A DNA stretch of 6,088 nt from B8-G4 sp033720735 (GTDB lineage: Bacteria; Bacteroidota; Bacteroidia; Chitinophagales; Saprospiraceae): contig JAWWBX010000275.1 in NCBI GenBank assembly GCA_033720735.1, positions 1-6,088 on the forward strand. Reading direction: 5' to 3'. Both the position numbers and the translations under genes were made by a program. Shown here in pieces: positions 1 to 6,088 of the stretch. The notes below the pieces were generated by a model. It was given only the letters and a program-made list of their open reading frames with translations, searched no databases and was not told where the DNA came from. Position 1 is the stretch's first letter, and each line of letters begins with the position of its first letter.

Positions 1-1376
1 AGCAGGCGGAAGGCAAAGGCAGGCTTCTCATAGGCGTTGAGCACGTAATTGACAGGCGTAAGATCTCCCGAGGAATGGGTCGGTGACTGCAACCGGTTTC
101 TCTGGTGCAGGTACTGCAAAAAGCGCTGTGCATCTGTCAAACGTACCGGTCTGCGACTGAGTCTCGGCAGAAAGGAAGAGCCAAAGCGGCCGTACTTCTC
201 AGCGAAATAGCGGTATTCATAGTAGGTGTTGATCCCCTCGTCCATCCAGTGGTGGTCCCGCTCATTGGAAGCCAGTATGCCGTAAAACCAGTTGTGCCCA
301 ACTTCATGGCTGATGACCTGGTCGAGGGTATAAGGACTCCGCTCCTTGCCGATCAGGGTGATCATCGGGTACTCCATGCCTCCTCCTTTGCTCAAGGGGG
401 ACTGAACGGCCGTCATGTGATCATACGGATAGGCCCCGACGTGCCGGGCATAGAAACGCAGGGCATCCTTCAGATACTGCACAGCGTTCTCCCAGAGTTC
501 CGCATCCATGTCGGTGAAGAACGCCTGGCAGGTAATCGTCCGGCCGGCGATTTCCGCCGTGTCCTGCCGCACTGCAAAGCGCTTGTCGGCAAACCACGCA
601 AAATCGTGCACGAGACTGGCCTTGTAGCGCAGGACCTTCATTCGCCCGGAGGAAGGTGGGAATGCGGGGAGTGGCCTGCTGTCATCGGACGCCAGGGCAT
701 CAAGCCATTGACGCTCGGACGCGGTCTGCAACCTGCCGGTGGCGGCCACCAGGTAGTTGTCGGGCAAGGCAATGGTCACGTCGTAGCTCCCGAAATCACT
801 GTAAAACTCGCCCTGGTCGAGATATGGCATGGAGTGCCACCGGCCCTCCGCATACCGTGCCAGTTTGGGAAACCACTGCGTGATCTGATAAGATTGTCCA
901 ACCCGCCCCAGGCGGCTGAAAGACCGCGGGATGCGCACCCGGAAAGGTGTTGCCACCTCGATCCTCTCACCTGGCAACAGCGGCTCGGGCAGGGTCACAT
1001 ACGCGATGTCAGGATGTTCGGCATCAAGTCGCCATGCGCTCGCCGCTCCATTGACGGTAAAGTCGAGACTGTCGATCCCGCCGCGTTCCCAAGGTTCGGA
1101 AAAATGAAACTCTGTTTCGCCACGGCTCAACGTCTGGCGGGCATATGCCGTATTGCGATGGCGATACGCATTCGGGTAGAGATGTATGTGTAACTCGGAG
1201 AGGGGATCGTTGCTGGCATTGACATACCGCACTGCCACCCGGCCGCGCAGCGTATGGCGGACATCGTCGAGATTCACCTCGATGCGGTACTGAACGACCT
1301 CGCTATCACGCGCAGGTGATTGCGCCCAACTCAGATTGACTGAAAAGATCAGGAGAACAAGCAGGAGACGGCTCAT
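1..1376 (-). CDS. Secreted M1-family zinc metallopeptidase (aminopeptidase-like), C-terminus cut by window edge
   Basis: The reading frame starts at an ATG at 1376 and stays open for 458 codons to the window edge, so the C-terminus is missing. Residues 1-18 (MSRLLLVLLIFSVNLSWA) form a signal peptide with likely cleavage before Gln19, so the enzyme should act in the periplasm or outside the cell. Zinc motif: HEVGH at 357-361, then NW, with the third ligand Glu380 (HEXXH, 18 residues, E). Upstream, GGMEY at 332-336 sits where M1 enzymes carry the substrate-binding GxMEN motif. Tyr449 in NAYEKP matches the catalytic tyrosine about 90 residues after HEXXH, as in the PYEKG of leukotriene A4 hydrolase. 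Residues of about 25-230 are the beta-rich M1 N-terminal domain. All catalytic residues expected in the visible part are present. Family membership is near certain, but the peptide specificity and the total length are not visible. The gene has its own promoter and leader downstream of galE. Confidence 0.95.
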   Translation of the reverse strand, partial: MSRLLLVLLIFSVNLSWAQSPARDSEVVQYRIEVNLDDVRHTLRGRVAVRYVNASNDPLSELHIHLYPNAYRHRNTAYARQTLSRGETEFHFSEPWERGGIDSLDFTVNGAASAWRLDAEHPDIAYVTLPEPLLPGERIEVATPFRVRIPRSFSRLGRVGQSYQITQWFPKLARYAEGRWHSMPYLDQGEFYSDFGSYDVTIALPDNYLVAATGRLQTASERQWLDALASDDSRPLPAFPPSSGRMKVLRYKASLVHDFAWFADKRFAVRQDTAEIAGRTITCQAFFTDMDAELWENAVQYLKDALRFYARHVGAYPYDHMTAVQSPLSKGGGMEYPMITLIGKERSPYTLDQVISHEVGHNWFYGILASNERDHHWMDEGINTYYEYRYFAEKYGRFGSSFLPRLSRRPVRLTDAQRFLQYLHQRNRLQSPTHSSGDLTPVNYVLNAYEKPAFAFRL

Positions 1377-1410
1377 GGGCGGAAGGCAGAACAAAGAGGC
1401 CCTGAAAAGA

Positions 1411-1446
1411 AATTACCTTGTCGAATTTTCACCCGACAAGGTAATT
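1411..1446. repeat. Perfect 13-bp inverted repeat (hairpin) in the leader of the M1 peptidase gene
   Basis: The left arm AATTACCTTGTCG (1411-1423) and right arm CGACAAGGTAATT (1434-1446) are exact reverse complements, separated by 10 nt. Read on the minus strand, the RNA hairpin is followed by UCUUUUC, a weak U-tract, so it could be the galE terminator. However, it lies downstream of the predicted promoter of the peptidase gene and 34 nt before its ATG, which would place it in that gene's leader as an attenuator, an mRNA-stabilising stem or a protein-binding operator. The repeat itself is certain; its role is open. Confidence 0.85.
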
Positions 1447-1486
1447 GATGCAGACACCCTATGACTATTGTTCTAGAAAAGGTAGT

Positions 1487-1516
1487 CAAATATATAAATT
1501 TCCTTTTGACATCCAA
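1487..1516 (-). promoter_or_regulatory. Bacteroidota-type promoter for the M1 peptidase gene
   Basis: On the minus strand the -7 element TATATTTG (1494 down to 1487) matches TAnnTTTG exactly. A TTG within TTTTTGG (TTG at 1516 down to 1514) lies 19 nt upstream, the usual spacing for the -33 element of the primary sigma factor in this phylum. Transcription would start near 1480, giving a leader of roughly 100 nt. The surrounding AT-richness fits a promoter. The call rests on motif matching only. Confidence 0.65.
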
Positions 1517-1538
1517 AAACATTGCAGAAGATTCTAAA

Positions 1539-2558
1539 TCACTGAGTTCTGCGACGTTGTTCCCACTCCCAGGCGGTGCGCATGATGTCTGTGATCGCAA
1601 ACTCCGGCTCCCATCCGAGCACTTCACGTGCTTTGGAATAGTCGGCATAAATCGCCGGAATATCCCCTGGCCGACGGTCGGTGATCCGGTAATTGAGCTG
1701 TGTGCTGCTGACTTCCTCGAAGGCGTGGATCGCTTCCAGCACGGTCACACCCTCGCCGATCCCCAGGTTGATAAATTCAGGCTCGCCCGCCAATTTGCCG
1801 GCCCAGGACGCTTCCATCGACAGCCGGTGCGCGCGTGCCAGGTCCATGATATGGATATAATCGCGGATACAGGTGCCGTCCCGCGTGTCGTAGTCATCGC
1901 CAAAGACCTCGATCACCGGCCTTACACCAATGGCCGTTTCCGTGATGGCCGGCACCAGGTTGGCCCCCTGCGCCAGCGGCGACTCTCCCATCATTCCCGA
2001 TGTGTGGGCCCCGGCCGGATTGAAATAGCGCAACGAGATTGAGCGTGTGTCAGTACCCTTCAACCCGTCTGCCAGGATCTGCTCACCCATTTGCTTGGTA
2101 CGTCCGTAGGGTGATTCTGCCGGCTTGACGGGTGTCTGCTCGGTGACCGGCAGTTTGTCGGGGATCCCGTAGACGGTGCAGGACGAGGAGTAGACCAGAC
2201 ATGCCACCTTATGATCCCGGGCGCACTCCGCCACATTGATCAGACTCAGCAGGTTGTTGCGGAAATACTTGAAGGGCTTGGCCACTGACTCGCCAACCGC
2301 CTTATGGGCGGCAAAATGGATGATCCCGGCGAAGCCCGGGTGCGCAGCAAAGACCTCCCTGGTCGCCGCCAGGTCACAGAGGTCGACCGCCATGTTTTCC
2401 ACCCGAACGCCCGTGATCTGCTCGATCCGGTCGAGGGTGTCCGGACTGCTATTGGCAAAATTGTCTACGCTCACCACCTCGTAGCCGGCTTGCACCAGAT
2501 CTACGATGGTATGGCTGCCGATATACCCGCAGCCTCCGGTCACCAGCACTTTCTGCAT
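1539..2558 (-). CDS. galE: UDP-glucose 4-epimerase
   Basis: The product interconverts UDP-glucose and UDP-galactose in the cytoplasm with tightly bound NAD+. It feeds galactose use and the supply of UDP-galactose for polysaccharides. It is an extended short-chain dehydrogenase of 339 residues, the usual GalE length. The Rossmann glycine motif TGGCGYIGS is at 7-15 and Asp32 is placed to bind the NAD ribose. The catalytic set is Ser126 in SSSCTVYG, Tyr151 and Lys155 (YxxxK), matching Ser124/Tyr149/Lys153 of the E. coli enzyme. RYFNPAGA follows in the substrate domain and RRPGDIPA near 295-302. The start is the ATG at 2558, because residue 2 onward begins the first beta strand directly. A GTG at 2603 would add 15 residues with no counterpart in the family and would run through the divergent promoter region. 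The residue at the sugar gatekeeper position is Ile303 rather than the Tyr of E. coli or the Cys of human GalE. Confidence 0.96.
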   Translation of the reverse strand: MQKVLVTGGCGYIGSHTIVDLVQAGYEVVSVDNFANSSPDTLDRIEQITGVRVENMAVDLCDLAATREVFAAHPGFAGIIHFAAHKAVGESVAKPFKYFRNNLLSLINVAECARDHKVACLVYSSSCTVYGIPDKLPVTEQTPVKPAESPYGRTKQMGEQILADGLKGTDTRSISLRYFNPAGAHTSGMMGESPLAQGANLVPAITETAIGVRPVIEVFGDDYDTRDGTCIRDYIHIMDLARAHRLSMEASWAGKLAGEPEFINLGIGEGVTVLEAIHAFEEVSSTQLNYRITDRRPGDIPAIYADYSKAREVLGWEPEFAITDIMRTAWEWEQRRRTQ

Positions 2559-2570
2559 AGGCCTTTTTGA

Positions 2571-2589
2571 TACCTTTGCGCGCAAGGTA
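2571..2589 (+). promoter_or_regulatory. Near-perfect palindrome containing a -7 box, between divergent galE and cysQ
   Basis: TACCTTTGCGCGCAAGGTA is an 18-bp palindrome with one extra T: TACCTT and AAGGTA flank GCGCGC. Its first eight bases, TACCTTTG (2571-2578), match the Bacteroidota -7 consensus TAnnTTTG for transcription toward cysQ, with a start near 2585 and a leader of about 30 nt. No good -33 TTG is found at the right spacing. The site is 12 bp from the galE ATG, so a protein bound here could affect both genes. The minus-strand version (TACCTTGC) matches the consensus poorly. The function as promoter or operator is inferred. Confidence 0.45.
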
Positions 2590-2615
2590 AAAAAAGCAGA
2601 CACGTGCAGGGAGCA

Positions 2616-3392
<777 letters not shown>

Positions 3393-3396
3393 GGCT

Positions 3397-3466
3397 TTTG
3401 GCTATTCGCGATTGGCCATTGGCCGTTAGCTGTTAGTGGTTTCGGGTTCAGTGTTTGAGGTTTGGG
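3397..3466. repeat. Tract of ten degenerate heptamers (consensus RTTNGCC-like)
   Basis: Starting four bases after the cysQ stop codon, ten consecutive 7-base units run without a gap: TTTGGCT, ATTCGCG, ATTGGCC, ATTGGCC, GTTAGCT, GTTAGTG, GTTTCGG, GTTCAGT, GTTTGAG, GTTTGGG. Every unit has TT at positions 2-3, and nine of the ten begin with a purine. The first six are closest to ATTGGCC/GTTAGCT and the later ones drift. The tract sits between convergent genes and encodes nothing recognisable. The period-7 pattern is directly visible; its function is unknown. Confidence 0.8.
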
Positions 3467-3473
3467 GCACCAG

Positions 3474-3518
3474 ATCATAACAGATCAGCCCTCAAAAATC
3501 ATATCATAACGGATCAGC
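3474..3518. repeat. Two 16-bp direct repeats between cysQ and uvrC
   Basis: ATCATAACAGATCAGC (3474-3489) recurs as ATCATAACGGATCAGC (3503-3518), with one mismatch and a 29-bp offset. The second copy ends 3 bp from the uvrC stop codon. No terminator-like stem with a U-tract is clear in this spacer for either convergent gene. Confidence 0.75.
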
Positions 3519-3521
3519 GTC

Positions 3522-5321
3522 CTATCCCCCGAAATAACCTTCGAGCAACTCCGCGCGCTTCGCACCGACCAGCTTGACGACCTCCTCGCGCGGCGCCTGC
3601 TTCAGCTTCTTCACGGAGCCAAAGTGACTGAGCAACTTCTGGGCGGTTTTCTCACCGATCCCCTGGATATTGGTCAGCTCAGTGGAGGTCAGGGTCTTGC
3701 TGCGCTTCTGCCGGTGGAAGGTGATGGCAAACCGGTGGGCTTCATTGCGGGCCTGCTGGATCAGCTTGAGTGACTCCGACTTCTTGTTGATGTAGAGCGG
3801 GATGCTGTCGCCAGGGAAGTAGATCTCCTCAAGCCGCTTGGCGATACCGATGATCGTCACCCGGTCGCGGATGCCGAGCCGGTCTAGACTTTGCACGGCA
3901 GCATTGAGCTGCCCCTTGCCCCCGTCGATGATGATCAGCTGGGGCAGGCTTTCGCCCTCGTCCAGGAGCCGGCGGTAGCGCCGGTACACGATCTCCTCCA
4001 TCGATGCGAAATCATTGGCGCCCACGACGGTCTTGATGTTGTACTTGCGGTAGTCGCGCTTCGCGGGTTTGGCGTTCCTGAAGACCACACAGCTGGCGAC
4101 GGGATGCGCACCCTGGATGTTCGAATTGTCAAAACACTCGATATGCCACGGGATCTCGTCCATATTGAGATCGACCTGCAGCGTCTTGAGGATGCGCTCG
4201 GCCGACGACTGGCGTCCGCCCCGGTTGATCTCCTGGCGCTGCTTCTGGAACAGGAAGTGCTTGACGTTCTTCTCGGCCAACTCCAGCAGAGCCCGCTTCT
4301 CACCACGCTGCGGCACGGTCACGTTGATCCCGTCCTCCCGGAGGGGCACATCAACCGGAACAATGATCTCGGGCGCGGTGCTGTTGAACTGCTCACGGAT
4401 GTGGTCGATGGCCAGCGCGAGGATCAGCGGTTTCTTCCGGTTGAGGTTCTTGACCAGCTCCATCGTGTAAGTATGGATGATCGCCCCGCGGATCACCTTC
4501 AGGTAGTGCACATATGCGCGTTTCTTGTCGGTGGCAATGTGGAAGATGTCGGCATCGATCACCCGGTGGCTGACCACCGTCGAACGCGCCTGGTAGTCGA
4601 TGAAGAGGTCGAGCTTTTCCTTGATTTGCTGGGCCTTTTCAAACTGCATATTGGCCGCATGTGCTTCCATCCGTTCCTTGAGATGCGCCCGCACTTCCCG
4701 GAAATTGCCCTTCAGGATATTCCGGACCTGGTCGACCCGCTCGTTGTAGGTGGCTTCCTCTTCCAGCCCTTCGCAGGGGCCGAGGCAGTTTTCGATATGG
4801 TACTCCAGGCAGACCTTGAACTTCCCGTTGGCGATGTTGGTCTCCGAGAGGTCGTACGTGCACGTACGCAGCGGAAAGAGCTTCTTGACGATGTCGAGGA
4901 TCGCCTTGACCCGGGCCTTGGAGGCATAGGGGCCGAAATATACGCTGCCATCGCGGATCACCTTGCGCGTCAGGAAGACGCGGGGAAACCGCTCGTTCTT
5001 GATGCACATGTAGGTGTAGGACTTGTCGTCCCGCCAGGTGACGTTGTAGCGTGGCTGGTGCTTCTTGATCAGGGCATTCTCCAGGAGCAGGGCGTCCTGC
5101 TCGGTATCGACGATGGTGTACTCGAGCCGGTCGGCGCTCTTGACCATGACCCCGGTCTTGTACGCACGGTTCCGTTTGCTCCCGAAATAGGAAGCGGTCC
5201 GCTTGCGCAGGTCCTTGGCCTTGCCCACATACAGGATCTCGCCGGTGGCGTCGATAAACTTGTACACCCCCGGTTGGTGCGGGATGGTATCGGCGATCTG
5301 TTTGTAGTCCGCGGTTTTCAT
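3522..5321 (-). CDS. uvrC: Excinuclease ABC subunit C (UvrC)
   Basis: This is the nuclease subunit of nucleotide excision repair. Recruited by UvrB at a lesion, it cuts the damaged strand on both sides. The protein has 599 residues, a normal length. The GIY-YIG domain (about 14-93) makes the 3' incision: GVY 18-20, YVG 31-33, Arg39, and Glu81 as the metal ligand. Four cysteines (154, 171, 179, 183) match the iron-sulfur cluster set of UvrC. The UVR helical hairpin that binds UvrB is at about 208-243. The RNase H-like domain makes the 5' incision: Asp398 in ECFDNSNIQGAHP, Asp437, Asp466 in IIIDGGKGQ, and His529 in RNEAHRFAI. Two helix-hairpin-helix motifs close the protein (about 551-597). The ATG at 5321 starts one base after the mgsA stop, so translation is probably coupled to mgsA. 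All catalytic residues are present and nothing appears truncated. Confidence 0.98.
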   Translation of the reverse strand: MKTADYKQIADTIPHQPGVYKFIDATGEILYVGKAKDLRKRTASYFGSKRNRAYKTGVMVKSADRLEYTIVDTEQDALLLENALIKKHQPRYNVTWRDDKSYTYMCIKNERFPRVFLTRKVIRDGSVYFGPYASKARVKAILDIVKKLFPLRTCTYDLSETNIANGKFKVCLEYHIENCLGPCEGLEEEATYNERVDQVRNILKGNFREVRAHLKERMEAHAANMQFEKAQQIKEKLDLFIDYQARSTVVSHRVIDADIFHIATDKKRAYVHYLKVIRGAIIHTYTMELVKNLNRKKPLILALAIDHIREQFNSTAPEIIVPVDVPLREDGINVTVPQRGEKRALLELAEKNVKHFLFQKQRQEINRGGRQSSAERILKTLQVDLNMDEIPWHIECFDNSNIQGAHPVASCVVFRNAKPAKRDYRKYNIKTVVGANDFASMEEIVYRRYRRLLDEGESLPQLIIIDGGKGQLNAAVQSLDRLGIRDRVTIIGIAKRLEEIYFPGDSIPLYINKKSESLKLIQQARNEAHRFAITFHRQKRSKTLTSTELTNIQGIGEKTAQKLLSHFGSVKKLKQAPREEVVKLVGAKRAELLEGYFGG

Positions 5322-5322
5322 G

Positions 5323-5685
5323 TTATGCTCGCATTCCCTTGATCATCAATCTTGCCGAGGCCGGGTTGGTGGCCAGCGGTACATTGTGCACATCACAAAT
5401 GCGCATCAGCATCTGGACGTCCGGTTCGTGGGGATGCTTGTCGAGCGGATCGCGGAAAAAGAAGACCATGTCCAGTTGGCCGGTAGCCACCATGGCGCCG
5501 ATCTGTGCATCACCACCTTTCGGACCTGACAGCAGTTTGGTCACGGCAAACCCCGCATCTTCCAGATGCTTTCCGGTCGTGTAGGTACAGAACAGGGTGT
5601 GCCCCGCAAAGTCCTCCTGGTTCTGCAGGAAGAACGCCACCATCTCGGCCTTCTTGCCATCATGAGCGATCAATGCGATTTTCAT
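5323..5685 (-). CDS. mgsA: Methylglyoxal synthase
   Basis: The product converts dihydroxyacetone phosphate to methylglyoxal and phosphate, a cytoplasmic bypass of lower glycolysis that relieves sugar-phosphate build-up. The 120-residue protein carries the family residues: His8-Asp9 in IAHDGKK (E. coli His19/Asp20), Lys12, the phosphate-binding TYTTG at 34-38, SGPKGGD at 53-59 with the catalytic base Asp59 (E. coli Asp71), and FFRDPLDKHPHEPDV at 76-90 with His86 and Asp89 (E. coli His98/Asp101). PLATN (103-107) is also typical. The protein is shorter than the 152-residue E. coli enzyme, mainly at the N-terminus. The ATG at 5685 is chosen because it opens directly into the first strand; a GTG at 5715 would add ten residues of non-family sequence. 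One oddity is Tyr35, where E. coli has Gly in TGTTG. The gene leads a two-gene unit with uvrC. Confidence 0.95.
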   Translation of the reverse strand: MKIALIAHDGKKAEMVAFFLQNQEDFAGHTLFCTYTTGKHLEDAGFAVTKLLSGPKGGDAQIGAMVATGQLDMVFFFRDPLDKHPHEPDVQMLMRICDVHNVPLATNPASARLMIKGMRA

Positions 5686-5728
5686 ATCTTGATTGGCTGC
5701 ATTCCCTGGCAGCACTTGCGCCGTTTAC

Positions 5729-6088
5729 ATGACAAAGAAAGCGACCAGTATGAAATTGTATGTAACTCTCCTTGCAATTGCTATCGCCCTTGTTCCCTTG
5801 TCCGGTCAAAAAAAGATGCTCGACCATCCCGACTTCGCCATTTGGAACAGCGGCAGCAACTATCTGGTTTCACCAGACGGACAGTGGGTGTCCTATGAAG
5901 TCGCGCCGGGCGAGGGCGATCACACCACGCACCTGTACCACGTGCCAAGTGGTCAGACGACGTCTTTCCCGCGCGCTACCGATGCCCGGATGACCCACGA
6001 CGGCACGCACCTGGTGTTCACCATTCATCCGCCGGAGGATACCGTCAAAGCGATGCGTCGCCGCAAGGTCAAGAAGGACGACCTCCCC
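5729..6088 (+). CDS. Secreted S9-family (prolyl oligopeptidase-like) peptidase, N-terminal part only
   Basis: The frame is open for 120 codons to the window edge. Two starts are possible: the ATG at 5729 and an in-frame ATG at 5750. The first is given so that nothing is lost; the second has an A-rich stretch before it, as is common in Bacteroidota, and opens directly into the signal sequence. That signal has a hydrophobic core (LYVTLLAIAIALVPLSG) and a likely cleavage near Gly26-Gln27, so the protein is exported. The mature part begins LDHPDFAIWNSGSNYLVSPDGQWVSYE in two short blocks: a tryptophan followed by a strand and an SPDGQWV turn. This repeats later as THDGTHLVF, the blade pattern of a beta-propeller. 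The order matches the start of Bacteroidota S9 peptidases, including a basic stretch (MRRRKVKK) after the first blades. The catalytic Ser-Asp-His domain lies outside the window, so activity is inferred. The gene is divergent from mgsA. Confidence 0.75.
   Translation, partial: MTKKATSMKLYVTLLAIAIALVPLSGQKKMLDHPDFAIWNSGSNYLVSPDGQWVSYEVAPGEGDHTTHLYHVPSGQTTSFPRATDARMTHDGTHLVFTIHPPEDTVKAMRRRKVKKDDLP

Noticed and set aside
105..1193. A 362-codon open frame on the plus strand
   Set aside because: It lies antisense to the M1 peptidase, whose frame carries a signal peptide, HEVGH...E and the catalytic tyrosine. The plus-strand protein has no recognisable motif and is a by-product of GC-rich codon use.
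1461..2042. A 193-codon open frame on the plus strand over the 3' half of galE
   Set aside because: It is antisense to conserved galE sequence and has no domain signature. Its ATG lies in the AT-rich peptidase promoter region.
2559..2603. N-terminal extension of GalE from a GTG at 2603
   Set aside because: The extra 15 residues have no counterpart in GalE proteins, and the extension would run through the palindrome and the cysQ promoter box.
3393..3521. Intrinsic terminator for cysQ or uvrC
   Set aside because: GATC and GGCC self-complementary bits occur, but no stable stem followed by a U-tract was found on either strand.
3891..5342. A 483-codon open frame on the plus strand, antisense to uvrC
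   Set aside because: UvrC is complete and has all its catalytic residues in the opposite frame. The antisense product is rich in Asp, Val, Leu and His with no domain pattern, as expected for a mirror frame.
5686..5728. Search for a divergent promoter between mgsA and the S9 peptidase gene
   Set aside because: The only candidate is TTTCTTTG on the minus strand (5740-5733), which misses the consensus A and has no TTG at the right distance, so no promoter is called.

Overview
The window looks like a piece of chromosome from a fairly GC-rich member of the Bacteroidota (Bacteroidetes). The reasons are: an exact Bacteroidota-type promoter (a TTG element, 19 nt, then TATATTTG, fitting TAnnTTTG) upstream of one gene; a second exact TAnnTTTG box between two divergent genes; almost no Shine-Dalgarno sequences before the starts; and a secreted S9 peptidase whose N-terminus has the style common in that phylum. 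The genus cannot be fixed from the sequence. Saprospira-like or Cytophaga-like groups are only a guess.

Layout: (1) 1-1376, minus: a secreted M1-family zinc metallopeptidase, with its C-terminus beyond the left edge. (2) 1377-1538: an AT-rich spacer holding the peptidase promoter and a perfect 13-bp inverted repeat in its predicted leader. (3) 1539-2558, minus: UDP-glucose 4-epimerase (galE). (4) 2559-2615: a short divergent control region with a near-perfect palindrome that contains a -7 box. (5) 2616-3392, plus: 3'(2'),5'-bisphosphate nucleotidase (cysQ). (6) 3393-3521: a spacer between convergent genes, made of ten degenerate heptamers followed by two 16-bp direct repeats. (7) 3522-5321, minus: UvrC, the nuclease subunit of nucleotide excision repair. 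(8) 5323-5685, minus: methylglyoxal synthase (mgsA), one base upstream of uvrC and surely co-transcribed with it. (9) 5729-6088, plus: the N-terminus of a secreted S9 (prolyl oligopeptidase-like) peptidase that runs off the right edge.

The genes are mostly housekeeping and do not form one pathway. GalE supplies UDP-galactose for surface polysaccharides, and CysQ clears PAP left by sulfate assimilation. The two flanking peptidases act outside the cytoplasm. The one suggestive pair is mgsA-uvrC: MgsA makes methylglyoxal, a glycating agent that damages guanine, and UvrC belongs to the repair system able to remove such bulky adducts.

I found no mobile element, CRISPR array, RNA gene or defence system, and no convincing new multi-gene system. 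The signals worth a second look are non-coding: the heptamer tract, the leader hairpin, and a TACCTT/AAGGTA element that recurs in two spacers.
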